Source of the DNA: Siphlonurus alternatus | Taxonomy: Eukaryota > Arthropoda > Insecta > Ephemeroptera > Siphlonuridae | DNA: 64,000 nucleotides | NCBI GenBank assembly: GCA_949825025.1 | Contig: OX463783.1 | Location: 13,799,628 to 13,863,627 of the forward strand | Direction: 5' to 3' | Notes under the pieces: generated by a model | Told to the model about the DNA's origin: nothing | The model's input: only the letters and a program-made list of their open reading frames with translations | The model's database searches: none | Program-made: the position numbers and the translations under genes | In this document: positions 13,402 to 26,120 of the stretch, one piece after another | Layout: every line of letters starts with the position of its first letter | How positions within the stretch are numbered: position 1 is the stretch's first letter

Positions 13402-15330
13402 CTTTTTGAAACACCTGGAAAGTTACAAGTGCTCATTGGATTACTTTTTTGGGGGGGGAATACACTCTATGAAAACGTATAACAATGATTAAATTGAAAA
13501 TCTTTAAATTTTGCAGTACGTTGCAAATTCAGTCAATTGGCACTTTTGTAATGAACAAGCTGAACTCGACCGAAATTCTCATGCCTCAGGTATTCAGGAA
13601 AATTGTAGTACAACATTTACACGTCTTAGATGGTGGCAGCACTTATTGTTGGGTCTTTTTAAAACTATTGCTCTGCTATATATTGCTGAGAATTACTACT
13701 TATTAATGAATCCAATTTACTAATTTAGGGGTGCTCTTTTTAAGCCATTCCAAATAAAAATAATGCATTAATTAATACATTATTATTTATTATTATATTA
13801 TTAATTAATTAGTATAATATTATATATAGGAATTCATTTAAGAATCATATATTACACTATTTCCCATAGCTCAAAACGTTGAAATTAACCTTATTTAATT
13901 AAAAATGTAAAATAGTCTTTTTTTTTTTTTTTTTGCATCTGGCATTCTCATATTTTTATATAAATCAAAATTAACGTTCTGAAATACTCAAAGTGTAGTG
14001 TACTAGAAATTTAAATGCACTATAATTGAGTGTAATGAAATAAGACGAGAGATTTCTAACGGAGACTTGTTGATAAATAAAATTATCACTACATTAAAAA
14101 GTGACACTTGTATACAGTCGCAACCGGGATTAGAAAATATGTAGAGCAAATATTATCACTTCATCTAGTTTAAAGTACAAATTAGATCAATAAAAATACA
14201 CTATTACTTTTAGCAAATTCTGAGACCAGAAAATGTTATATGGAAGAATGATTTGAGAAATACAAAAGGCCTATAAAATTTGTAAGAAAGAAGATTTAGT
14301 CTAGAAATTTTAGTCCAATATTGGATTAGTAATGGAATTTGATATCAAATTTACTATTTAAACCTATAGGATGGTTTGAAATGGAAGCTTAAAATCAGTA
14401 AAATGTATCAAATTGTTTTGTGAATCGCCTCATTTAATGTCGTCCATCAGTTTTTAAATTTTGTAAATCTAGTCAAATCTGTTAATTATTTAATTAATTG
14501 TTACCATATCTGCTATAATATTTAAATTACAAAATTTCAAAATTGTTCTTTGTCCTAAACTTTCTTTTAAACTTTATTTTTTTTTTCAATTCTTATTTAA
14601 TTTAATTAATTTATATAAATTTAATTGTAATATTAGGTTGAATTTTTTTAAGTTGTTTTAAATTCCAATAATTCCTCAATTTCACTGCCACATAATGTAA
14701 CTTTATTTGCCACTATGACGTCACAAAAATTATCATTCTAACTTAAATATTAGAACGATGACATATAAATACATATTATATACCTAATAACACGTTACTA
14801 AAGGAATCTCCTTAATTCCTAAAATATTTTATTATTAAATTAACACTATTTTATAGCGATATGTGAATTTACAACATTTTTTTTGTAAAGTCTATAACAT
14901 GTTAAAATGTAATATCAAGTAATTTATGACTTGTGACATTTTAACGATCACTAGTCACGGAATGATCACAAAAAAATATTCAAGAGTTCGATTTAATGCC
15001 TCAAATTCTTATAATACGCATTAATCTAATAAAAATTACACAAAAAACTTGATTTATAAACTATATATATATATATAATATAAAAACTGATAAAAATGTA
15101 TCCTGTTTAAGAAAATATATTTACTATATTAGATATGGTTATATAAAAAATATTTTTATTACATTTTATTTTTTTATATTAATAAAATTAAAATTTGTTG
15201 TAGATAATTTTTTTTGGTCAAAAAAATATTATTCTTTGAAGTTTAAGGTAAAAAAATAAGAACTTTCACCTAAAGATTGACCTAAAGGTGACCTGAGGAA
15301 TTCTTGGACCAAAAGACCATAAATTACTGA
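13402..15330. other. AT-rich spacer
   Basis: No gene. GGGGGGGG at 13450 and a T run at 13919 are simple tracts. The frames at 13485-13723 overlap each other and show no motif. Confidence 0.5.
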
Positions 15331-15350
15331 TCTCTCTCTCTCTCTCTCTC
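15331..15350. repeat. (TC)10 tract
   Basis: Short pure dinucleotide run, 85 bases before the longer CT array, probably of the same origin. Confidence 0.9.
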
Positions 15351-15434
15351 ACTAGCAGCTTGCTGCTCTCTATATATATAGCATTATACTTCTGCACTAA
15401 TTCAGCCCTGTGTCTGATCTTAGCGCCTCGGGAT

Positions 15435-16172
<738 letters not shown>

Positions 16173-16495
16173 ATGGACAATTTGCATGACATTTTTTTAT
16201 TGCAGAAATGGATAGAGGGTACCAAATTATGCTACTCTGAATTTTTTCAGATTTTTTTGAGAGCGGGAACCATTTTTAAAAAATTATTGGAAGTCAGTTT
16301 TATGACGTCACGGGCGTTTAGCGCCTATCCTTTTCTTAAGGACAGACTCCTCGTGACGTCATAAATTCGACTTTTAATAATTTTTTAAAAATAGTTCCCG
16401 GTCTCTAAAAAATCTGGAAAAATTTAGAGTACCACAATTTTGCATGGACCCTTTATCTATTTCTGCAATAAAAAAATGTCATGCAAATTGTCCAT
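16173..16495. mobile_element. Foldback MITE, family B copy 2
   Basis: Best-preserved family B copy. It begins TA-ATGGACAATTTGCATGACA and ends TGTCATGCAAATTGTCCAT-TA, perfect complements of each other. The inner arms hold GCAGAAATGGATAGAGGGTA and its complement near 16448-16467. The centre has two TGACGTCA-like motifs (ATGACGTCAC, GTGACGTCAT), which are CRE/ATF-type sites by sequence. Target is TA. The plus-strand frame 16158-16364 is a by-product. Tc1/mariner-type mobilisation is inferred from the TA only. Confidence 0.9.
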
Positions 16496-16497
16496 TA

Positions 16498-18652
16498 TAT
16501 TTATAAAATACTTGGATCCAATGCTTGGACTCTAATGATTGATTTTTTAAAAAGAAAAAAAAAATTCAATAAAACAAGGACATTAATGAAAAGCAAATCT
16601 TTAATTGAAACACGTACCTGTCAATATAAAATTTAGTCTGCTCCAAATTTAATAACGATTAGATCTGTTGCGTCTCAATAAATTTGATAAAAAAAACAAA
16701 TAAAAATGTAACTTGATCTTGTATTTATATAAAAAAAAACAATAACTTTTAATTTCTTTTCGCAGGGTGTGGCTATTGGTTTGTATTAAGTTAAAAAAAA
16801 TTGTGATTTGCGTTATAGTTCCACATTTTTCTTGCATGTTAAGTAGTTCAAATAAATACGATCACCCGATATACCAGCATATATATATGCATGTTTCAAT
16901 GTGACACTTGCACTTAAGCTTTTTTTTAAAAAAAAAAAAAAAACACTTTCCCTGCTTTAATACTTGGCAGTTATATAGAGCAACTTTTATTTAATTTTAT
17001 CATTTTAAATATTGCTTTCATATTTTTTCTATATTAATTTGATCTCATATTTCTTAAAGTAAAAATATAATAAAATTGAGTTATATAAACGAGTTCTGAT
17101 CATATTACTAAATCATATTTTTGTGGTGATAATGAAGAAATCTCATTGCTTTAATGATTTGCCTTTTTTTTTAACCAAATAGCATTTTATAAATATCACA
17201 TATTTGCTGGATTTCCAAAGTCGTATAATAACACATATATCTGAAAGCGGAAATGCTGGAAATAACCAGAATATATTATTTATAGATGTTTATATATTTA
17301 TATTTGTATTGCATGCAATGTTCAATATACTTCACTGTAATGTAAGTAATGACTACTATAGCAATTACCCCATTTGGTGCACATTGACCTTTCTTTTTAT
17401 AAAGCCTGTATTACATGATAAATTTTGCATACAGTTTTTTACTTACAAGAAAATTTAATCTTGTGCAAAAGGAGTTTAAGTCTTTTTAAGTAAAAAATAA
17501 TAATAATAACAATTAGAAAAATTGTATCGTGAGTAACACAAGCTTTAATATTTGTATTGGATTATGATTTTGATTTTCGGAGTTTATGTACAAAAATGTA
17601 TTTATTATACCTAAATTTGAACAACAATCACAATGATCTGCATTATGACAACATTCTCAACTAATTAAAGATTTTCCAAACCTACTGAAAAAAAATGACA
17701 CCTTGATTTATATAATAATAACTTTAAAAGTCTGTATATAATGAAGTAAAGAAAATTAACTATTAAAATAATACAGTCTTAAATATAACAGTACTATAAT
17801 ATAACAATATAATAATATATAATACTATCTTAATGTACCGATTTAACAAAACTTATGAATTTTACATTAGACAATACTATTATAATAGTAGCATCCTCTC
17901 ATGAACACAGAACTTAAGAACTTTATAGTTTTGTTTATAAGACACGAAGACACGAAAATCAAGATAGTATAAGAAAATTCGTGATGAACAAAACATTAAA
18001 TTATGTCACACTTTTTATACTAAGAAATGTATAGCAGCAGTAGCTTTATATACTATCATCACACTTATAAAATAAACTGTATCAAATACTAAAATCATTT
18101 TATATTTATGATATAATTTTTTTTTCTATATTATATATATTGAACATGATCAAACCTGTTATGTTAAGTTAGCACACGCTTTTCATTTAACTTTTTTTTT
18201 TTATATTTAGTTTTATTGTCGGCAAGTATCTATTGAAAGTAATAAAAAGGAAAAATCATGATTGTATATATAAAATGTTTTTTTTTTATAAAAAAAGTGA
18301 ACTTGAAAAAGACAAGTTAAGAATAATAAGATAAAGCGTGTGTAGAAATTTATATGAACTTATTGCAATTGTACTTGTTTTATAAAAATATATATTAATA
18401 ATAATAAAAAAATGGAGTTAAAAATGTGAGTGACATGATAGTGACACTTTGCAATTTTTCATCAATCCCTCTATATATGTAACATTGTAAAATAAACTTC
18501 TTTGGTGGTCTTCTTGATGTGAATATAAAGTAAAATGCATTGAATAAAACAATATGTCAATCATTTTGAACGTTTTGTATAAAATGTATTGTTTAGATGT
18601 ATATTTGTTTCAATTCGTTTGTTTTGTTTTAAATATATTTATTGGTGTAAAC
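16498..18652. other. AT-rich spacer
   Basis: No supported gene. Open frames at 16649-16837 (minus) and 17204-17458 (plus) have no motif and composition like their surroundings. Confidence 0.5.
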
Positions 18653-19016
18653 TGTGCACTTGACGCAATGGTACAACCAATTTGCAATCGGTTGGTCTTG
18701 AGTTCGATCCGAGGTACCGCCAAACTTTTCTCAAGTGGAGGTTGCTAAAGAACACCCATTCCTGTATCCAAGATGCCGGAAAAAATTATGGTATCCTCCA
18801 TTAATTGTAAACCATTTTGACTGAGGTTTTCATGGTTTCCTCAGTCTCAACTAGGAGAATGCTGGGATGGATTGCTGTTATAAGCTAGAGCCGCCCCGAT
18901 TTGGAAAGGACCCACAAAACCCTAAACAAACATGCCATGTCTGGTCCACAAAGAGCCGGGAATTTAAAGTCAAATATCATTTGTGACCAGTATAGGGTTC
19001 AGTTGAAGAAAGAACA
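18653..19016 (+). mobile_element. tRNA-derived SINE, family E, full length
   Basis: The longest SINE copy. The tRNA-like head carries ACGCAATGGTACAAC (A-box region) and GAGTTCGATCC (B box, 18710-18720). The unique 5' middle is GTGGAGGTTGCTAAAGAACA. The central domain is TTGACTGAGGTTTTCATGG..TCCTCAGTC at 18818-18847. The 3' domain holds AATGCTGGGATGGATTGC, GAGCCGCCCCGATTTGG, GGACCCACAAA, AAGAGCCGGGAA and ends TAGGGTTCAGTTGAAGAA. The frame at 18554-18748 runs through its head and is not a gene. Confidence 0.9.
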
Positions 19017-20235
19017 CACATTTATTTTATATATTTGTATTGTATGTTGATGTTCAGTATATTACACACATTTGCAATGTTGCTGTATATAGAATAAATT
19101 GAATTCTTCCATATATAAAACATCTAAATTTTATAATACTGAAAAAATTTAAAATTAATTTTTTACAATATCTGTATGTATTTGTTTGATAATTATTTTA
19201 AATTATTATCATTATTTAATTTTAATGTAAAAGGTACGATATTTTTTATGAGTTATGATCATCAATTTTGATTTTCTTAAGATTATTTTATTTTTATGTA
19301 TTTAAATTTTAATACTTATTAAATTTATGTACTAAACACTCTGATGTTTTAAAGTTCATTAATGTTGTTTATGAACCGGATGGTATTTTTTTGTCAAATT
19401 ATTTTTTCTCTTTAAATGCATTAAAGTTATTAATGCATTATTACAGACTCTGAATTACCTTTAAATTATCTGCATAATCAAAATATCCTTTCACTCCTCA
19501 TAATTATTATACAAAAATTTCTAAATTTTTAAGTATTGCAGTATATACTGATTAATTCAGAAAGGTGATGAACAATAAATCCTACCTGCAACTGTACCAA
19601 GAAGTTAAATTAAGCTACAATTCTTCAACTTCTATATAATATCCTTTACAAAAACACAAAATATAGTGCTATAAAGTACAGTCAACACTCAATAATTAAC
19701 ATTTACTTATTATATATGTTAATAAGTAACTCATTAAGTCTCTTCTATAATTTTAATATACCTTATTCCATAAACTAAAAAAATATATTTTCTATGTACC
19801 TTCTTTTTACAAAGTATTAACATAAACATTTCCAGTAACATTAGTTAGGTAATAAAATACAAAAGCTGTTATAAAAGTTAGTACGGATAATATTATCGAC
19901 AAAGTATGTTAAGTTTACTTTCCAGCATGCTGCAAGTAATTGCAATTAGGATCAACTTGCTGCAGCATTTGCATTTATATTGCAATGTTTTAACTAACAA
20001 TTATTGCAACAGTGTAGAAAGCATGTCATAAATTTAACTCAAGATCAAAGGGGCCTTATAAACTATTGTATAACTAAAAGATCACTTTCTTATCTAGTTA
20101 CACTGATAAGGACTTCTAGTGAATATGTTATAATATATGGTGAATATAAATAATTTACATCGACTATAAATTATTAATTATAGCACAAAATAACTGATAA
20201 TTAAACAATTTTTTAATTTTATTTTATTTTATGAG
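19017..20235. other. AT-rich spacer
   Basis: No feature recognised. Confidence 0.5.
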
Positions 20236-20323
20236 GTTGAGTTTGGCGCAGTTCATTGACCGGGTACAATTGGATTAACGAAGTCAAGCAATTTCGAATA
20301 TGGTTAATAATTGGATGGGTGAC
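20236..20323 (+). pseudogene. 5S rRNA-like segment (5' part of 5S)
   Basis: Positions 20273-20323 align without gaps to the central part of animal 5S rRNA: CGAAGTCAAGCAATTTCG corresponds to the A-box region and TTGGATGGGTGAC to the C-box region. About two thirds of 51 positions agree with the insect sequence as I remember it. Weaker similarity continues upstream to about 20236. The match stops at the GAC where 5S would go on to its 3' stem, and a LINE begins seven bases later. It is either a template-switch 5S-LINE chimera or the head of a 5S-derived (SINE3-type) element. It is not a working 5S gene, since the 3' third is absent. Confidence 0.7.
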
Positions 20324-20329
20324 AGTTGA

Positions 20330-21226
20330 AATGATATTTTCAATCATATACTAAGTGCTAAAATAATTAAATATGCGGATGATACAACAGCAGTTATTGT
20401 TGCCGATACGGAAGAAGAATTATTATTAAAAACAAAGCAAACTTTATGTGATATGAAAAAATGGTGTGATAGCAATCAATTAGTATTAAATGATAAAAAA
20501 ACTGCTTTTATTCAATTTCACTCTTACAGAAATATACAGTCTCATAGTTACTTACTTAAATTAAATAATAACGCTCAATCAATTAAAAGAGTTGAGTATA
20601 CAAAATTCTTAGGATTTAATATTCAGGAATGTTTGGACTGGAAGACACATATTGATTATGTTATAAAAAAAATAAACTCAGCAAATTTTGTACTTTTCTC
20701 CATCAGGGACCATGTATCAATTGAATCTCTTTTCTCAATTTATTATGCTTATGTTTATTCGCATTTAACTTACGGTCTTATTTTCTTTGGAACTGATAAT
20801 CAATCAATATGCAGGCTTTTTATTGCACAGAAACGATCATTAAGAACAATGCTGAGATTTAGGAAGAGAGATTCATGTGTATCGCATTTTAAAAGACACA
20901 ATATGCTAACGTTGCCTTCATTGTATATTTTAAACAGTGCACTATTTAGAAAACAGCATCCTGAATTATACGATCATAATCAGCATTCATATGAAACAAG
21001 AAACAGAACAAAAACTGTAGTAGCTAATCACAAATCAGCTTTATTGGAGAAAAGTCCTTTATATCAGTCAGCTAAAATTTATGACTTTTTACCAGCATGT
21101 ATTAGAAACATTGATAATCATAAATTGTTTAAAGCAAAACTGAAATCTATCCTGATAAAAAGAGAGTTTTATTCAGTGAAAATGTTTTTTGCTAATAAGC
21201 TACCTGAAAATTGTCTTGTTGAGTAA
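20330..21226 (+). pseudogene. Reverse transcriptase C-terminal part (LINE ORF2)
   Basis: The frame is open from 20330 to the TAA at 21224; an ATG at 20453 lies inside it but is not the true start. The translation opens NDIFNHILSAKIIKYADDTT, where YADD (20372-20383) is the catalytic motif of the reverse-transcriptase palm and NDI the conserved stretch before it. Then follow KKWCDSNQLVLNDKKT (typical W..N.L.LN..KT) and KFLGFNIQECLDWKTHI, equivalent to the YLGV..D..L.W..HI block. After these come YYAYVYSHLTYGLIFFG, RDSCVSHFKRHNMLTLPSLY and a C-terminal FKAKLKSILIKREFYSV. This block order is that of Jockey/CR1-group LINEs. The endonuclease and reverse-transcriptase fingers are missing, so it cannot act alone. 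There are no stops or frameshifts in about 298 codons, so the insertion is fairly young. Confidence 0.9.
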
Positions 21227-21426
21227 ATAATTGTAAACTTGATATTATAATGTTTCAGTATATAGTGATGACATAATATATATGGATCTTTATTGTAATA
21301 TATGACTCTTAAAATATTGTAATTTTGTATATAATTTATTTTAAAGAATTTTGTTTGCATTGCTAATGTTGTATAGTTTTAGGAATGACGTGATTTATGT
21401 TGTATTGTACAGCCATTAATCAAATA

Positions 21427-21430
<4 letters not shown>

Positions 21431-21457
<27 letters not shown>

Positions 21458-21458
21458 T
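21431..21458 (+). repeat. (ATT)n tail of the LINE
   Basis: About nine ATT units immediately after AATAAAGT. Simple-repeat tails in place of poly(A) are known for several LINE clades. This marks the 3' end of the insertion. Confidence 0.9.
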
Positions 21459-23579
21459 CAAGTAAAACTTACGTTGCTTCTTCCTTGAGGTAAATTTATC
21501 TCAATTTCCACCGAATTCAGTCTGCATGCTTTGGACAATTGACAAAAACAATGACAAGAACAATGACTATAAATACCTTTCTCATTTCCCCCATATACGC
21601 GCAATCTCTGCTCCAGCTTCCAAATAACTTAATTTAATTAATTTCATTTTATGATGTGACTTTGTTTGTAATTTAGAAATAGTTATGTTTACAACAAATA
21701 ATTTCTATCTTAATTTATTTCCATTTATTTAATAAATTTAGACTTGATAAGATGGTACAAGAATTTCAGACCATTATGATCCTAACTAAATGACTTTTGA
21801 AGGTTTTACCGCAGTCAATTGATGTAAATATGATGTAATTTTATACTGTAGTTAAAACAATATAATTTAATTTTTACTAAATTCATTTGTCTTGAAAGCA
21901 AACCATAATATCTGATATTTTGTCACCCTGTGCTATGTATTGATTTTAGAATTAAATATATGCTATGTTTTTGAGGTATTGTAATGGAAAGTACATCCTT
22001 ATATATTGTTATGTATTTCACTGCGTATCATAAATATTTAAAATTCTCAGGTAATAAAATTCATTTGATGATCTATAAAAAAAAATCTTAATAAAACACA
22101 TTAAAAATTTAACGTTATATGTTTACACGTATTATAAATATATGAATATTTTTCTCATCATTTCTTTTTGATTACATTTTGATATTTAGGTTCTATGAAA
22201 AAAAAAAAAAGTTTATGACCTCGCAAATTACTTTAGATGAAGATTTTTATTGTATCATATTTTTTTTTATATCCATCAACTAAACTTCTCATCTCCAAGT
22301 GTTTTTTAATTTAGATTCAGAGTAGACGTGTGAACCATTTTAGCACCTAGATTAACCCAACAGCACTCGATTATATATTATCATTCTTTTATAAAATTTA
22401 TATGACGTATATCTATTTCAGTATAAATTATATAAAATATACTGTAATTATTGAGTGTATTATAATATTTAGATTATTTACCAATTGTATTTAGTCTAAA
22501 TATACGAGACCTGTACAGGTGAAAATAAATTAGACAATTGTTACTTCTCATAAGAGCTATTTTCTTATCTCCAGACGTTTAAAGTAACCTTTATAGTAAA
22601 ATAACGTTATGTTGTTTGGTTTTGCCAGTTTGGAGTCTTCTAAAAAGATTGATTTATAAATATATATTGAATTTTATAATGCATATATTTTTGAGTTTAA
22701 GAATCACCTATGGTTCTATATAAGCTGCAACTTTTTTTAAGAGTAGGGGGTGATTAGGATTACATTTAATTAGATTTCAATTTCATAAATTTATGAAGTG
22801 TAGGTAAATTATTGAAAATTGAGGAAAGAACATGCTATTGCATGGTTATTTATAAATACTCATTCAATTCATTATAATATGAAAGTTATAAACATTATCA
22901 ATAATATCATATTTTATAATATTATAATATTTATAATGTAACTAAATAATTTTTGTTACAAAACAATAATATTCCTTAAAAGATTACATCAAATTTAAAT
23001 TTTAATATTCCTGATATCTCAAGTATTTTTATTAAAACGGTATATTTGATAATTTTTCCTAAAATCTTTCATTTAAAAACTTTCATTATGGTTTCCTTGA
23101 AATTTAATAATAATATATAACAACATCATAAGAAAGGTAATATAAATTATGTATTAAAAAAAGTGTTAAATCTTTCTCCTCCCAATGTTATAATATAAGA
23201 AGCGTGTGAAAAAGCTATTAGAACACATATGGCAACTTTCTTTGAAGAAAATTTAATGATCAGGGTAATCAAAATTAAGTTTTACATAGAACCTCCGTGT
23301 TTTTTTGTTACCATTTTAAACTACTTTTTATAATGATTTAAAAATGTTAATAAAAATAATGCAGCCCTATATAATAATAATAGAAGTAGTTTGCAATGGA
23401 AGTGCCATAGGTAATAAAGTGTTAATATTGTACGTTGCATAGAGCTGATATTGTAATCGTCAGTTCAAAGTTCATGTCTGTCTTGCTACCCCCAAGCCCA
23501 TTACTTGTAATTCTGCGAGTACTTGGGGTGAAAAAATTTATAAAAAAATAAACAAAATCTTTCTCAATTTTCAATAACT

Positions 23580-23580
<1 letters not shown>
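21459..23580. other. AT-rich spacer
   Basis: No gene or element recognised. A run of 11 A lies at 22198-22208. Confidence 0.5.

Positions 23581-23660
<80 letters not shown>
23581..23660. repeat. (CT)40 microsatellite
   Basis: Eighty bases of perfect CT. The minus-strand frame through it (23422-23811) is an artefact containing an RERERE run. Confidence 0.97.
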
Positions 23661-23663
<3 letters not shown>

Positions 23664-25103
23664 ACATCGTTTTTGCTATGCTTGGTTGTAGGTTGGATTC
23701 ATTCATGAAAACCATCCAAATATAGCCAAAGTTAACGACATTTTTTAAATTTATATAGACCACGATGTATTTATAATATGGTGCATAACTTTTTCTGGTC
23801 AAATTAATCATGCACAGGAATTATACTAAATTTAAATCTGGCAGCCAACCATTGCTTTAGCTTTTATGCAAGTCTGGAAAGTCACTTGCAGAATGAGAGA
23901 AAAATACATGTTAATGAAAAATTATTATAGTAAAATTATATGATATAGTGTTACATATTGCATGCAGTAACGGATTTAGAAATATCAATATCATGCAGCA
24001 GAAGTCATATTAAGTAACTAAATAAAAAATAAACTTTATTGGCCCTTTAATTTTAAAGAATGCACTAATTATACTATTAAAACAATTCAGATTAGTATCT
24101 AAAGCAATTCTAAAAAGTTTATTGTTATAATAATGTATCGATGGGGTATTTTACTATATCCATATTTAATAAAAAATAAGAAATGTATTTTCTAAGTCTG
24201 ATGTAGTTATTGTCGGGAGATCAAAGTTGTGTTTTAAATTGCATTGTTATTGTTCATTAAAATATAATATCGTAATAGTACCAAGAATAATAAATATTGA
24301 TAATCCAGCATGTATAGGACAAAAGTTGTTTAATTATATGTGCATATAATTTATTCAGGATTGAGTTCTTTGGCCTATAAACTAAAATAACAAATGTATG
24401 TTTTATATTTTCTTTAATACCGACATGAATTTGTTTGACAATTTTGTTGCTGATTTGGTATTAATTTTACTGTAATATATGTTCTGAAAATAAGAATATT
24501 AAAATTAAAAAAATATTGAGTACTTTTAAATAAACATTGAATAATTATCTTGATTATCGATTTATTTTACTATTTCAAAATTGATTATTTAAAAAAAAAT
24601 AATGAGTCCAGTTATAGCAAGCTTTCATTAAAATTACTTATAAAAGTTATGAATAGAGTTGCAGGCTGGGCATACAAGCATGCTTATTTGATACTATTAA
24701 ATTTAAAAAAAATATTAAAGAAGAGAGCATAGAAAATAATATTTGAGCAATATATGGCATTTTCTATTTTGTGCATTTTGCCTACTTGCACATTGTTTTT
24801 AAGTGAATTAATGAATATATAGCGATTGCTACACAATGGAGTACGTACAGATTTTTGTCTTCTTGCTTATATTTGTGAGGTACTGTTACGTTATATACTA
24901 TGAGCTACAGCGACCATGGACAAAATAATGGGTTGACTTTTGTATAAATATATTGCTAATTTATAAAGGAGTATAAAGTGCGTGTTATAAAAAATATATA
25001 CTCATGGCATTTAAAAAAATCATTTAATTTCCTTTTTTTTTTTTTTAGCTAGTGAATATTTAGAGCAGCAACCTTTAGGTGCTAACATAGGGAGTTTTGA
25101 TAC

Positions 25104-25135
<32 letters not shown>

Positions 25136-26063
25136 TAGAAATAAATACACACAAATGACTAGAACTGTTATAAACATGGAATCACTTAACAAAAATAAGT
25201 AATTATGACCCATCAAAAATAAAGAAAAAAAAATATACATATATATCATTGGAAAGAAAATGCATTTCAAAAACATTAATGTTTTTTTGATTGAAAATTT
25301 CTTTGATGCTTAAAATAATTATAATAATTAAGATTTTTTTATGATTTAAAAATTTAATATTAAAAAAAAAGATTTATTATTGCTTTTTTTTTCTTGGTAT
25401 TCGAAAATAATATTTCGTCATCTTCATTTTAATTTTCTAATTTTATTTTTTAACACTTTTTATCATTCATAATTTTCATCTTTATATGCCTAAAGCGATG
25501 AAAGTAAAAAAATTTATACAATTAATTATTAAATTTGATATTACAAGATATGTAATTGCAATAAATGTTGAAATAGTACTTAAAAGACCACCTATATTAA
25601 CTTTAAAACTGATTTTATTAGACAATGAAACAAATTTGTTAACGAGTTATCATATAAATAACATCACGTATAAAAAAATATACACTTTTTTTTTTCTTGT
25701 TTGTGATATAGGAGGTAATTTTAGTTAGTAAATACAAAAATTATTTGACATTTATGTTGATTTTTATTTAAACTAAAGCAATGAAAAATAAAAAATGATT
25801 GTCGGTCTTAAAGTAAAAAGGTTTTGTATATCTTTTGTGTCTTGTCATTTCTTCGTGTGAGGTTTTTAAAGTCGACTTAACTTTGATTTTATTTTCACCT
25901 TGAACTGATAATCTATTTAAATTTTATTTTATTTATTTAAAATTGATTTCATAAAAAATATAAAATAAATAAAATGTTTGATAAAAACACAAATTTTTAA
26001 AGATTTTCTAACAGTTTTCATACACTTTCACTATAATTTTATCGAAATTAAAATAGAACCTTG
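23661..26063. other. AT-rich spacer with poly-T
   Basis: No supported gene. The plus-strand frame 25486-25728 is AT-codon biased and without motif. A 30-base T run sits at 25105-25134. Confidence 0.5.
25105..25134. repeat. T30 homopolymer
   Basis: Thirty consecutive T. It might be the complement of a retroposon poly(A) tail on the minus strand, but no element body was recognised next to it. Confidence 0.8.
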
Positions 26064-26120
26064 TTAATCACTTACTCATAATCAGAAGGTTGAACCTCCT
26101 GAGCATGAGTGAATGGTTAA
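26064..26120. repeat. 57-bp hairpin
   Basis: TTAATCACTTACTCAT pairs with ATGAGTGAATGGTTAA (three mismatches) around an inner AGAAGGTTGAACCTCCT, itself a hairpin. A very small solo inverted repeat, possibly a remnant of two MITE ends. Confidence 0.55.

Larger units (their letters stand above)
20330..21458 (+). mobile_element. 5'-truncated LINE, Jockey/CR1-like
   Basis: The surviving 3' end of a non-LTR retrotransposon: the reverse-transcriptase palm and thumb coding region (20330-21226), a 3' UTR of about 200 bases with AATAAA at 21423, and a tail of ATT repeats instead of poly(A). Truncation just before the conserved NDI..YADD region is typical of incomplete target-primed reverse transcription. 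A 5S rRNA-like segment lies directly upstream. Confidence 0.85.
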
